In this document: positions 1 to 8,562 of the stretch, in pieces
How positions within the stretch are numbered: the stretch's first letter is position 1
How the letters are laid out: each line of letters begins with the position of its first letter
Assembly (NCBI RefSeq): GCF_018390695.1
Contig: NZ_JAHBGF010000028.1
Span: 310,001 to 374,000 of the forward strand
Reading direction: 5' to 3'
Length of the DNA stretch: 64,000 nt
Origin: Ancylobacter sonchi
Lineage (GTDB): Bacteria > Pseudomonadota > Alphaproteobacteria > Rhizobiales > Xanthobacteraceae
Notes under the pieces: generated by a model
Seen by the model: only the letters and a program-made list of their open reading frames with translations
Told to the model about the DNA's origin: nothing
Database searches by the model: none
Made by a program: the position numbers and the translations under genes

Positions 1-1064
1 GCGAGGCCACCAAGATGGCCCAGCTGTGGATCGAGGAGCAGAACGCCAAGGGCGGCGTCCTCGGCAAGAAGATCAAGGTGATCACCGCCGACACCAAGAC
101 CGATCGCGTCGAAGGTGCCAAGGCCGGCAAGCAGCTGGTCGACGAGGGCGCCGACATGCTGCTGGTCTCGGCCGACTACGACTATGGCGCACCCGCCGCG
201 CTGCAGGCGCAGAAGGCCGGCATCATCTCGGTGTTCATCGGTGCTTCCGATCCCAAGGCCGGCGTGCTCGGCGTCGGCCCGCTCTCCTTCACCGCCAACA
301 ATGCCGCCCAGCTCGAAGGCGCGGTCATGGCCGAGTGGGGCTATGAGAAGAAGGGCCTGCGCAAGGGCTACATGCTGGTCGACGAGACGCTCGAATACAA
401 CAAGTCCGCCTGTGCCGGCTATGAATGGATGCTGCCGCTGAAGAAGGGCGAGCTGGTCGGGCAGGATTCCTTCAAGAGCCAGGACGCCACTATCTCCTCG
501 CAGGTCACCCGCCTGGCGGAGGCGATCCGCAACAAGGGCGTCGACCACGTCATGCTGTGCTCGGCCAACCCGGCGGCGGCGAGCGCGCTGCGCCAGCTGC
601 GGGCGGCGGGCGTCAGCATCCCCGTGCTGTCGGCGACGGCGATGGACGGCACCTACTGGGTGAACTCGGTGCCCGGGCTCAAGGACTTCTACCTGCCGGT
701 GCAGGCGCTGGTGAAGGACGATCCGCGGCCGGACGTCAGCGCGCTGACGGCGGCCTTCGAGAAGAAGTACGGCAAGCCGCCGACCACCCAGTACGCCTAT
801 CCGATCTACGCCTTCCTGCAGATGTGGGCGGCGGCGGCGACCAAGGCCGGCACCACCGACAGCAAGGCCGTGGTGGCGGTGCTGAACGAGATGAGCGACT
901 TCCCGACGGTGATCGGCCCGCGCTCCTTCGCGCCCAAGCTGCACGTCCAGACCCGGAACCCGATGTTCGTCGTCTCCTATGACGGCGACAAGGAGACCTC
1001 GGTCGGGGAGTGGACGATCACCCAGCCCATTCCCGACCCGGTGCTCTACCGCCTGAAGAAGTAG
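1..1064 (+). CDS. ABC importer substrate-binding protein, branched-chain amino acid (LivK) type; 5' end missing
   Basis: This is the C-terminal part of a periplasmic type I binding protein. The frame is open from base 3, so the signal peptide and first residues lie outside the window. The visible part begins with a segment typical of the family (WIEEQNAKGGVLGKKIKVI, the strand-helix region that follows the first ligand loop) and runs through both lobes to a stop 60 bases before livG. The family binds amino acids, amides, urea or small aromatics in the periplasm and passes them to the Liv permease pair. It is the first visible gene of an operon with livG, livF, livH, livM, hyuA and hyuB, so the ligand is probably the substrate of the HyuAB enzyme, such as a hydantoin, lactam or amide. 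The ligand itself cannot be read from the sequence. Confidence 0.9.
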   Translation, partial: EATKMAQLWIEEQNAKGGVLGKKIKVITADTKTDRVEGAKAGKQLVDEGADMLLVSADYDYGAPAALQAQKAGIISVFIGASDPKAGVLGVGPLSFTANNAAQLEGAVMAEWGYEKKGLRKGYMLVDETLEYNKSACAGYEWMLPLKKGELVGQDSFKSQDATISSQVTRLAEAIRNKGVDHVMLCSANPAAASALRQLRAAGVSIPVLSATAMDGTYWVNSVPGLKDFYLPVQALVKDDPRPDVSALTAAFEKKYGKPPTTQYAYPIYAFLQMWAAAATKAGTTDSKAVVAVLNEMSDFPTVIGPRSFAPKLHVQTRNPMFVVSYDGDKETSVGEWTITQPIPDPVLYRLKK

Positions 1065-1123
1065 CGCGCCGCTTCCGGCCGGCGGGTGCTCCGCCGGCCG
1101 TCCCGCAACCGCTGGAGGTCCGG

Positions 1124-1906
1124 ATGAACGACATCCCCGTCTTCGTCGAGCCGCCCTCGCTCGGCGTCGACCGCACGCTGACCAATGCGGCGAAGCTCGC
1201 CGCCGAGGGGTTGTCGGTGCGCTTCAGCGGCCTCTTGGCGATCTCGGACGTCACGCTGCGGCTGGCGCGCCACGAGATCCTCGGGCTGATCGGGCCGAAC
1301 GGCGCCGGCAAGACCACACTGGTGAATTGCCTCACCGGCTTCCAGGCGCCGACCGACGGGCGGGTGGTGTTCGGCGAGGAGGACACCACCGGGTGGTCGG
1401 CGGCGCGCTTCCGCGCCCATGGCATTGCCCGCACCTTCCAGGCCGGCCGGCTGTTCAAGGACATGACGGTGGCCGAGAATGTCGAGGTGACCGGCGTCGG
1501 GCTCGGCCTCGGACTCAAGGCGGCGCGCGAGCACGCCATGGCGTTGCTCGGCTGGATCGGCCTCGCCGACAAGGCGCAGGCCAAGGCCGGCACGCTTGCC
1601 TATACCGACCAGCGCCGGCTGGGCATCGCCCGCGCGCTGGTGCTGTCGCCGGCCTTCATCCTGCTCGACGAACCTGCGGCCGGCATGTCGGACGCCGAGT
1701 GCGAGGAACTGATGGCCCTCGTCTCGGCCATCCCGAAGAGCTTCACCTCCGGCGTGCTGCTGATCGAACACAATATGCGGGTGGTGATGGGCATCAGCCA
1801 CCGGGTCCACGTCCTCGATGGCGGCAAGACCCTCGCCGAGGGATCGCCGGCGGAAATCCAGAAGCATGAGGCGGTGATGGCCGCCTATCTCGGCATGGAG
1901 GCCTGA
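1124..1906 (+). CDS. livG: Branched-chain amino acid-type ABC transporter ATP-binding protein LivG
   Basis: This is a cytoplasmic ATPase of 260 residues that powers the LivHM permease. Walker A is GPNGAGKT (residues 57-64) and Walker B is FILLDEPAAG (about 179-188). The signature region reads AYTDQRRLGIARAL, a normal LivG variant of LSGGQ. The switch histidine lies in LLIEHNM (about 212-218). I chose the ATG at 1124 because GGAGGT stands 5 bases upstream. A longer in-frame reading from 1010 would overlap the binding-protein gene and adds a low-complexity leader with no homology to the family. The stop overlaps the livF start by one base, which suggests coupled translation. Confidence 0.93.
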   Translation: MNDIPVFVEPPSLGVDRTLTNAAKLAAEGLSVRFSGLLAISDVTLRLARHEILGLIGPNGAGKTTLVNCLTGFQAPTDGRVVFGEEDTTGWSAARFRAHGIARTFQAGRLFKDMTVAENVEVTGVGLGLGLKAAREHAMALLGWIGLADKAQAKAGTLAYTDQRRLGIARALVLSPAFILLDEPAAGMSDAECEELMALVSAIPKSFTSGVLLIEHNMRVVMGISHRVHVLDGGKTLAEGSPAEIQKHEAVMAAYLGMEA

Positions 1907-2655
1907 TGGGCGCGCTCCTCACCGTCGACGACGTGCATGTGCGCTATGGCGACCTCGTCGCCCTGCGCGAGGTGTCGCTCAGCGTGGCGCAGGGCGAGGT
2001 AGTCTGCATCATCGGCCCCAACGGGGCCGGCAAGTCGACCCTGCTGGCGGCGGTCGCCGGCGGCGTGACGCCCTGGCGCGGCGCTATCCGCTTCGGCGAT
2101 GTCGACGTCGTCGGGATTCGGCCGGAGGTGGTGGCGCGCCAGGGCCTCTCCCTCGTACCGGAGGGGCGGCACATCTTCGGCACCCTGACCGTCGACGAGA
2201 ACCTGCGGATCGGCGGCTTCATCCACAAGGGCCGCGCCGACGCCAAGGCCGACTATGAGCGGCTGCTCGAGCTGTTCCCCCGGCTGCGCGAGCGGCTGAA
2301 CTTCCCGGCCGGGCGGCTGTCGGGCGGCGAGCAGCAGATGCTGGCGGTCGCCCGCGCGGTAATGACGCGTCCCCGCCTGCTGCTGGTGGACGAGCCCTCG
2401 CTCGGTCTCGCGCCGCGCATCGTCGACCAGATCTATGAGATCCTGCTCGATCTGCGCCGCCGCGAGGGGCTGACGCTGGTGATCAACGAGCAGAGCTCCA
2501 ACCGCATCCTGAAGCACGCCGACCGGATCTACGTGCTGCGCGGCGGGCGCATCCAGCTGGAAGGGCGCGCCGCCGACCTCGCCGACGGCGAGGCGATCCG
2601 CAGCGCCTATTTCGGCTTCGGTTCCCCGGCGACCCTGGAGGGCGTGGCGCCATGA
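1906..2655 (+). CDS. livF: Branched-chain amino acid-type ABC transporter ATP-binding protein LivF
   Basis: This is the second ATPase of the importer, 249 residues, a normal LivF length. Walker A is GPNGAGKST (37-45), the signature is LSGGEQQML (138-146) and Walker B is LLLVDEPSLGLAP (158-170). LivF family members characteristically carry the SLGLAP tail and the stretch VPEGRHIF (84-91), both present here. LivF and LivG form the heterodimer under LivH/LivM. The start overlaps the livG stop, and the gene's own stop overlaps the livH start by four bases (ATGA). Confidence 0.93.
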   Translation: MGALLTVDDVHVRYGDLVALREVSLSVAQGEVVCIIGPNGAGKSTLLAAVAGGVTPWRGAIRFGDVDVVGIRPEVVARQGLSLVPEGRHIFGTLTVDENLRIGGFIHKGRADAKADYERLLELFPRLRERLNFPAGRLSGGEQQMLAVARAVMTRPRLLLVDEPSLGLAPRIVDQIYEILLDLRRREGLTLVINEQSSNRILKHADRIYVLRGGRIQLEGRAADLADGEAIRSAYFGFGSPATLEGVAP

Positions 2656-3566
2656 TCGCGTTTCTGCAGAACCTCATCGACGCCGTCAGCCTCGGCAGCA
2701 TCTATGCACTGACCGCGCTCGGCATCGGGCTGCTGTTCGGCATCCTGCGGCTGATCAACTTCGCGCATGGCGACTACATCACCATCGGCGCCTATGCGCT
2801 GATCGTGCCCTCCGCCGACGTGACGGCCCGCCTGATGATCGGCGAGCTGCCGCTCGTGGTGATGACGCCGCTGATCTGCCTGATCGTGGTGGTGGTGGCG
2901 CTGTTGTCCGACGTGCTGGTGTTCCGGCCGCTGCGCCGCGCCTCCTCGCCGACGCTGATGATCGCTTCCTTCGCCGTCAGCTACATCATCCAGAACGGCG
3001 TGATGATGTTCTACGGCGCCCGGCCCAAGGCCGTCGACCTGTGGAGCGGCGCCAACACCCAGATCCTGATCGGCGACCTGCGGGTGCCGATGCTGCAACT
3101 GATCATCCTCGTGGTCACGCTGGTGCTGATGGCGGCGCTGACGCTGTTCCTCAGAAAGACGCCTTACGGCATCCAGATGCGCGCCGCCGCCGAGGATTTC
3201 CGCATGGCGACCTATCTCGGCGTGCGCGGCAACCTCGTCATCGGGCTCGCCTTCGCCATCAGCGGCATTCTCGCCGCGGCGGTGTCGCTGCTCTACACCA
3301 CGCAGTCCGGCTCGCTCAGCCACACCATGGGCCTGCCGCTCGCCCTGTTCGCCTTCGTGGCGGTGGTGGTGGGCGGCATGGGCAGCCTCGTCGGCGCGGT
3401 GGTCGGCGGCTTCGCCATCGGCATCATCGTGACGATGTTGCAGGCCTATCTGCCGCCGGAACTGCGCGCCTTCCGCGACGCCTTCGCCTTCGCCTTCGTC
3501 ATCCTGGTGCTGCTGGTGCGGCCGGCCGGGCTGGTGCCATCGCGCACCACCTTCGAGCGCGTGTGA
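2652..3566 (+). CDS. livH: Branched-chain amino acid-type ABC transporter permease LivH
   Basis: This is an inner-membrane permease of 304 residues, nearly all hydrophobic, with about eight membrane segments. The N-terminal LIDAVSLGSIYALTALGIGL and the following NFAHGDY segment are hallmarks of LivH (loop after the second helix). GGMGSLVGAVVGGFAIG near residue 240-256 is the conserved cytoplasmic coupling region that contacts the ATPase. It pairs with LivM encoded 12 bases downstream. Confidence 0.92.
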   Translation: MIAFLQNLIDAVSLGSIYALTALGIGLLFGILRLINFAHGDYITIGAYALIVPSADVTARLMIGELPLVVMTPLICLIVVVVALLSDVLVFRPLRRASSPTLMIASFAVSYIIQNGVMMFYGARPKAVDLWSGANTQILIGDLRVPMLQLIILVVTLVLMAALTLFLRKTPYGIQMRAAAEDFRMATYLGVRGNLVIGLAFAISGILAAAVSLLYTTQSGSLSHTMGLPLALFAFVAVVVGGMGSLVGAVVGGFAIGIIVTMLQAYLPPELRAFRDAFAFAFVILVLLVRPAGLVPSRTTFERV

Positions 3567-3578
3567 GGAGTGGGAGCG

Positions 3579-4658
3579 ATGCGCGATTTCCTCATCCGCC
3601 ACCAGACGCCCGCTCTGCTGGTCGCCGGCCTAGTCATCGCCGCCGCCCTCGGGGTGCTGACCGGCAACGAGACCGCGCAGGTGACGCTGACCGAGATGTT
3701 CATCCGCCTCGTGGTGGTGATCGGACTGTGGGTGTTCATCGGCAATTCCGGCATCATCTCCTTCGGCCATATCGGCTTCATGGGCATCGGCGCCTATGCC
3801 GCCGCCTGGGCCACTGCCGAGCCGAGCTTCAAGCAGATCATGCTGTCCGGCCTGCCGGTGTTCCTGCAGGAGAACCAGTATCCCTTTGTCTTCGCGATCC
3901 TCGGAGCGACGCTGCTGCCGGCGCTGGTGGCGCTGCTGCTGGGCGCCGCGCTGATGCGGCTCGCCGGCACCGCCGCCTCCATCGCCACCTTCGCGGTGCT
4001 GATGATCGTCAACAGCGTCTACGCCAACTGGGACTCGGTCACCGCCGGCTCGTCCTCGATCATCGGCATCCCGACGGTGGTCGGGCCGTGGGTCGCGGTC
4101 GGCTTCGCCGCCGGGGCGGTGATTACCGCCTATCTGTTCCAGATCTCCCGTCTCGGCCTGATGCTGCGCGCCTCCCGCGACGACGAGGTCGCCGCCCGCG
4201 CCTCGGCGGTGGAGGTGAAGCGGATGCGGCTCGTCGCCTTCGTGCTCAGCGCCGCCATCGCCGGTGCCGGCGGCGGGCTCTACGCGCAATTCCTCGGCAT
4301 CCTCACCGTCGACCCGTTCTATCTCGGCCTGACCTTCATCACGCTGGCGATGCTGGTGGTCGGCGGCATGTCGAGCCTGTCGGGCGCGGTGGCGGGCGTG
4401 TTCGCGGTGACCATCATCGTCGAATTGCTGCGCCTCGCCGAACGGGGCGTCCCGTTCGGGTCGGTCACCGTCGGGTTGCCGCTGGGCAGCCAGGAGATCG
4501 GCCTCGGCGTGCTGATGGCGCTGATCCTGATCTTCCGTCCCAATGGCCTCTCCAACGGGCGCGAGCTGGTCTGGCCGCGCCGCGCTCCCACTGACGAGGC
4601 CGCGGCCCGCAAGGCGCCATCCGCCGCACTGGCGGGCGAGGCCGCGCCGTCGCCATGA
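3579..4658 (+). CDS. livM: Branched-chain amino acid-type ABC transporter permease LivM
   Basis: This is the second inner-membrane permease, 359 residues. The segment ISFGHIGFMGIGAYAAA (about 61-77) is the LivM signature. GGMSSLSGAVAGVFAV (about 262-277) is the ATPase coupling loop. About nine to ten hydrophobic segments are visible, and the C-terminal 30 residues are polar and alanine/proline-rich. I preferred the ATG at 3579, eight bases after GAGGAG, over an in-frame GTG at 3570 that would overlap the Shine-Dalgarno sequence. Together with livG, livF and livH it completes the transporter. Confidence 0.92.
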   Translation: MRDFLIRHQTPALLVAGLVIAAALGVLTGNETAQVTLTEMFIRLVVVIGLWVFIGNSGIISFGHIGFMGIGAYAAAWATAEPSFKQIMLSGLPVFLQENQYPFVFAILGATLLPALVALLLGAALMRLAGTAASIATFAVLMIVNSVYANWDSVTAGSSSIIGIPTVVGPWVAVGFAAGAVITAYLFQISRLGLMLRASRDDEVAARASAVEVKRMRLVAFVLSAAIAGAGGGLYAQFLGILTVDPFYLGLTFITLAMLVVGGMSSLSGAVAGVFAVTIIVELLRLAERGVPFGSVTVGLPLGSQEIGLGVLMALILIFRPNGLSNGRELVWPRRAPTDEAAARKAPSAALAGEAAPSP

Positions 4659-4695
4659 ACCGCATCCTTCCGATTTCAGACAAAGGGCAGAAACG

Positions 4696-6717
4696 ATGAG
4701 CACCAGATTCGGCGTCGACATCGGCGGAACCTTCACCGATTTCGTCGCCTATGACGAAGCCGGCCGCACCCTCAAGGCGTGGAAGAACCTCTCGACCCCG
4801 GAGAACCCGATCGAGGGCATCATGGCCGGGCTGCGGACCTTCGGCGACCTCGACGCCATCGCGGCGGTGCGCCTCGGCACCACGGTCGCCACCAATGCGC
4901 TGCTGGAAGGCAAGGGCGCCCGCATCGCCTATGTCACCACGGCGGGGTTTCGCGACATTCCGTTCATCGGCCGCGGCAACCGCAAGCACCATTACGACCT
5001 CGCCTGGGTGAAGCCGAAGCCGTTCCTCAAGCGCCGCGACGCGCACGAGATCCATGAGCGGATCGATGCCGGCGGCAATGTCGCCGAGCCACTGGATGAG
5101 GCGGGCGTCGCGCGGCTCGCCGAGCAGCTGCGCGAAGCAGGGGAGGTCGAGGCGGTCGCGGTGGTGCTGCTGCACTCCTACCTCACCCCGGTGCATGAGC
5201 GGCGGGTGAAGGAGATCTTCGCCGAGCACCTGCCCGGCGTGCCGGTGTCGATCTCCTATGACGTGCTGCCGAAGTGGAAGGAGCATTTCCGCTCCTCCAC
5301 CACCATTTGCGACGCCTTCATCAAGCCGGTGGTGGCCCGCCAGCTCGGCTCGATGCGCGCCGAACTCGACGCCAACGGCATGAAGGCCCCGGTGGTGGTG
5401 ATGCGCTCCAATGGCGGCGAGATGAGCCTCGCCGGCGCGGTCGAGGCGCCGATCCAGATCGCGGTGTCCGGGCCGACCGGCGGCGTCATCGCCGCCAAAC
5501 GCACGGCCGAGCTGCTCGGAATGAACAACCTCGTCACGCTCGACATGGGCGGTACCTCGACCGACGTCTCCACCGTGGTCGACGGCAAGGAGAAGTTCAC
5601 CACCGACTTCGAGATCGAATGGGGCCGCCCGATCCAGATCCCGATGATCGATATCCGCACCATCGGCGCCGGCGGCGGCTCGATCGCCCGGATCGATGCC
5701 GGCGGCATGCTGGTGGTCGGGCCGGAAAGCGCTGGCGCCAATCCGGGGCCGGCCTGCTACGGGCGCGGCGGCACGCTGCCGACCGTCACCGACGCCAATG
5801 TGGTGCTCGGGCGCATCAGCCCCGGCAACTTCCTCGGCGGCTCGATGGGGCTCGACCGCGAGGCGGCGGCCAAGGCGGTGCAGCCGCTCGCCGAGGCGCT
5901 TAGCCAGTCCATCGAGGAAGTGGCCTTCGCCATCGTGCGCATCGCCAACAACAACATGGTGGGCGCGCTGCACACCGTGCTGACTGAGCAGGGGCTCGAC
6001 CCGCGCGACTTCACGCTGGTCACTTTCGGCGGCGCCGGCCCGCTGCATGTCAGCGACCTGATGGAGGAGGCCTCGATCCCGAAGGGCATGGTGCCGAACT
6101 TCCCCGGCCAGTTCTCCGCCTTCGGCTTCACCATGGCGGATGCGCGGGTCGACCGCTACCGCACCGTGCAGCTGAATTCCCGGCGCTTCGACCGCGAGCG
6201 GGCGGCGGCGGCGATGGCGTCGCTGATCGAGGAGTGCCGCGCCGAGCTGGCGGCGCAGGGCCATGCCGACGCCGCCGTCGCCTGTAGCGTCGAGATGCGC
6301 TACCTCGGCCAGAATTACGAGCTGGAGATCCCGGTCGCGGCGAAGAGCTTCTCCGACGCGGAGATCGCGACGATCCTCGAGACCTTCCACGCGCAGCACG
6401 AGGCGCGCTTCGGCTTCCGGCTCGCCGACCATGTCGAGATCGTCAACTTCCTCGTCACCGGCACCGCGCGCACCGGCGCGCTGGAATTCCCGCTGGTCGG
6501 GGCGGCGACCGGGCCGGCGCCCGTGCGCTCGACGCGGCCGGTGTGGTTCGCCGCCGGCTGGCGCGACACACCGGTGTTCGACCGCGCCGACCTCAAGGAG
6601 GGGCACCTCGTCGAAGGGCCGGCGCTGGTCGAGGAGAACGCCTCCGTCACCGTGCTGAACCCCGGCATGACGCTCAGCGTCGACCGCTACGGCAATCTTC
6701 TCGTTTCCGCCAATTAG
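4696..6717 (+). CDS. hyuA: Hydantoinase/oxoprolinase family protein, ATP-binding A subunit (HyuA-like)
   Basis: This protein of 673 residues belongs to the HyuA family (Hydant_A_N, Hydantoinase_A and a C-terminal domain). The start RFGVDIGGTFTDFV carries the DIGGT phosphate-binding motif of the sugar-kinase/Hsp70-like ATPase fold. A second acidic glycine motif, LDMGGTSTDVS, lies near residue 285, followed by GAGGGSIARID near 325. Family members use ATP to open cyclic amides (hydantoins, 5-oxoproline, caprolactam) or to carboxylate acetone or acetophenone. They act with a HyuB partner, which follows 12 bases downstream. The ATG at 4696 has AAAGGG upstream. The longer in-frame reading from 4543 overlaps livM and is not supported. 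The exact substrate is unknown. Confidence 0.9.
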   Translation: MSTRFGVDIGGTFTDFVAYDEAGRTLKAWKNLSTPENPIEGIMAGLRTFGDLDAIAAVRLGTTVATNALLEGKGARIAYVTTAGFRDIPFIGRGNRKHHYDLAWVKPKPFLKRRDAHEIHERIDAGGNVAEPLDEAGVARLAEQLREAGEVEAVAVVLLHSYLTPVHERRVKEIFAEHLPGVPVSISYDVLPKWKEHFRSSTTICDAFIKPVVARQLGSMRAELDANGMKAPVVVMRSNGGEMSLAGAVEAPIQIAVSGPTGGVIAAKRTAELLGMNNLVTLDMGGTSTDVSTVVDGKEKFTTDFEIEWGRPIQIPMIDIRTIGAGGGSIARIDAGGMLVVGPESAGANPGPACYGRGGTLPTVTDANVVLGRISPGNFLGGSMGLDREAAAKAVQPLAEALSQSIEEVAFAIVRIANNNMVGALHTVLTEQGLDPRDFTLVTFGGAGPLHVSDLMEEASIPKGMVPNFPGQFSAFGFTMADARVDRYRTVQLNSRRFDRERAAAAMASLIEECRAELAAQGHADAAVACSVEMRYLGQNYELEIPVAAKSFSDAEIATILETFHAQHEARFGFRLADHVEIVNFLVTGTARTGALEFPLVGAATGPAPVRSTRPVWFAAGWRDTPVFDRADLKEGHLVEGPALVEENASVTVLNPGMTLSVDRYGNLLVSAN

Positions 6718-6729
6718 GAGGCCCCGCTC

Positions 6730-8418
6730 ATGGATATGGTTTCGCTGAACATCGTCGGCGGCATCCTCGTCTCGATCTGCCGCGACATGGGGGTGACGCT
6801 GATGCGCACCTCCTATTCCACCATCTTCTCGGAATCGCTGGACTTCACCTGCGGCCTGGCGCTGCCGACCGGCGAGCTTATCGCCACCGGCGACTTCTGC
6901 CCCTCGATGATCGGCGGCATGCCGCTGCTGCTGCGCTCCTGCGTGCAGGAAATCCCGCTCGACGATCTCGAGCCGGGCGACGTGATCCTGCACAACGACC
7001 CCTATCGCGGCGGCCTGCACACGCCCGAGCACACCTTCTTCAAGCCGGTGTTCCTCGAAGGCGAGCTGATCGGCTTCGCCGTCGCCATCGGCCATGTCTG
7101 CGAGGTGGGCGGCATGGCGCCGGCCGGGTTCGCCGGCGAGGCGACCGAGGTGTTCCACGAGGGGCTGCGGGTGCCGCCGGTGAAGATCATCCGCGCCGGC
7201 AAGGACGTCGACGACGTCTGGCGGCTGCTGCTCGCGAATGTACGCACGCCCCGCTACAATTATGGCGACTTCCGCGCGCTGATCGCCTCCATCGACCTCG
7301 GCGAGCGGCGCATGAAGGAGCTCGCGGCCAAGCACGGCGTCGCGGCCTTCGGCGAGCATGTCCACGCGCTGATGGACTATGCCGAGCGCCGCATGCGGTC
7401 CGAGATCGAGAAGATCCCGGACGGGCGCTACCGCTTCGAGGACGTCATGGAAGACGACGGCATCGAGGACAAGGCCTACACGATCCGCGTGGAGGTCACG
7501 GTCAGCGGCAGCGACGTGATCATCGACTATCACGGCTCCTCGCCGCAGGCGAAGGGCCCGATCAACGCCACCCTCGGCGTGGCGCATGGCGCGGCCTATA
7601 ACGCCCTGCTGCAGCTCACGGATTCGACCATTCCGAAGAATTCCGGCTGCTTCCGGCCGATCCGGATCCTCGCCCAGCCCGGCAGCATGCTCAACGTCAA
7701 CTTCCCCGGCCCCTCGGTCGGCGGCAATACCGAGAGCCATTGCCGCATCGCCAACGCGGTGATGGGCGCGCTGGCGCCGGCGGTGAAGGAGCGCTCCGCC
7801 GCCACCGACGGTGCGTCGCATTCCAACTTCCTGTTCGGAGGCACGGACACCGAAACCGGGGAATTCTTCTGCTGCTACGACCTGACGCCGGTGGGCTGGG
7901 GCGGGCGCAGCTTCGCCGACGGCAACGATGCGGTGGGCGGCATCAACGGCAATTGCCCACACATTCCGGTCGAGGTGTTCGAGTTCCGCTTCCCCTGGCA
8001 TGTCGAGGAATTCCGGCTGGTGGACGGCTCCGGCGGGCCGGGACAGTTCCGCGGCGGCCTCGCATTGAGCAAGACCCTGCTGTGCACCGACACCGAGATG
8101 ACCTTCAGCTATATGAGCGACCGGCAGAAGGTCTCGCCCTGGGGCATCCATGGCGGCCAGGAAGGCGCCAAGGCGGAGCTGTTCATCAAGCGCGACGGCA
8201 GTGGGGAGTGGCTGACAGCGACGCAGGCCTACAACAAGGTCTCGCCGTCGAAATTCGCCAATGTCCGCGTGCAGCCGGGCGACCGGGTGAAGATCTCCTC
8301 TCCGGCGGGCGGCGGCTGGGGCGCGCCGGCCCTGCGCGACCCGGAACTGGTCCGCGAGGACATGGCGGACGGCTTCATCACCGAGGAGCAGTACCGCACG
8401 GTCTACGCGCCGGCGTGA
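6730..8418 (+). CDS. hyuB: Hydantoinase B/oxoprolinase family protein (HyuB-like)
   Basis: This is the 562-residue B subunit and partner of the preceding HyuA-like protein. Family landmarks include the N-terminal MRTSYSTIFSESLDF region (about 25-39), HNDPYRGGLHTPEHTF (about 94-109), where metal-binding and structural residues sit, and SSPQAKGPINATLGV (about 270-284). The C-terminal PGDRVKISSPAGGGWGAP ends most HyuB proteins. The length is normal. AGGAG just after the hyuA stop serves as the ribosome site. It is the last gene of the Liv-Hyu operon and converges on treY. Confidence 0.9.
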   Translation: MDMVSLNIVGGILVSICRDMGVTLMRTSYSTIFSESLDFTCGLALPTGELIATGDFCPSMIGGMPLLLRSCVQEIPLDDLEPGDVILHNDPYRGGLHTPEHTFFKPVFLEGELIGFAVAIGHVCEVGGMAPAGFAGEATEVFHEGLRVPPVKIIRAGKDVDDVWRLLLANVRTPRYNYGDFRALIASIDLGERRMKELAAKHGVAAFGEHVHALMDYAERRMRSEIEKIPDGRYRFEDVMEDDGIEDKAYTIRVEVTVSGSDVIIDYHGSSPQAKGPINATLGVAHGAAYNALLQLTDSTIPKNSGCFRPIRILAQPGSMLNVNFPGPSVGGNTESHCRIANAVMGALAPAVKERSAATDGASHSNFLFGGTDTETGEFFCCYDLTPVGWGGRSFADGNDAVGGINGNCPHIPVEVFEFRFPWHVEEFRLVDGSGGPGQFRGGLALSKTLLCTDTEMTFSYMSDRQKVSPWGIHGGQEGAKAELFIKRDGSGEWLTATQAYNKVSPSKFANVRVQPGDRVKISSPAGGGWGAPALRDPELVREDMADGFITEEQYRTVYAPA

Positions 8419-8461
8419 GCAATGGCCCTTCCGCGCCACGCGGGAGATCCTTATGGCACCG

Positions 8462-8496
8462 GATCATGCCCCGTTCGGCAGCGGGCAGGCATGGTC
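8462..8496. terminator. Possible bidirectional terminator hairpin between hyuB and treY
   Basis: The arms GATCATGCC (8462-8470) and GGCATGGTC (8488-8496) pair over nine positions, with one G-U pair and extra pairing inside the loop. The hairpin lies 44 bases after the hyuB stop, in the gap between converging genes. There is no clear T tract on either side, so intrinsic termination is uncertain. Confidence 0.3.
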
Positions 8497-8562
8497 CGGC
8501 GGCCGCGGTGTTGGAAGACCGTCCGGTTGGGGGCTCCGAGTTCACAGTCGGCGGCCCTCAGC

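Noticed and set aside
4465..8439. An open frame of 1324 residues on the minus strand opposite livM, hyuA and hyuB
   Set aside because: It is rich in arginine, histidine and alanine with no motif, and it mirrors genes with clear family signatures on the plus strand. Such long antisense frames are common in high-GC DNA.
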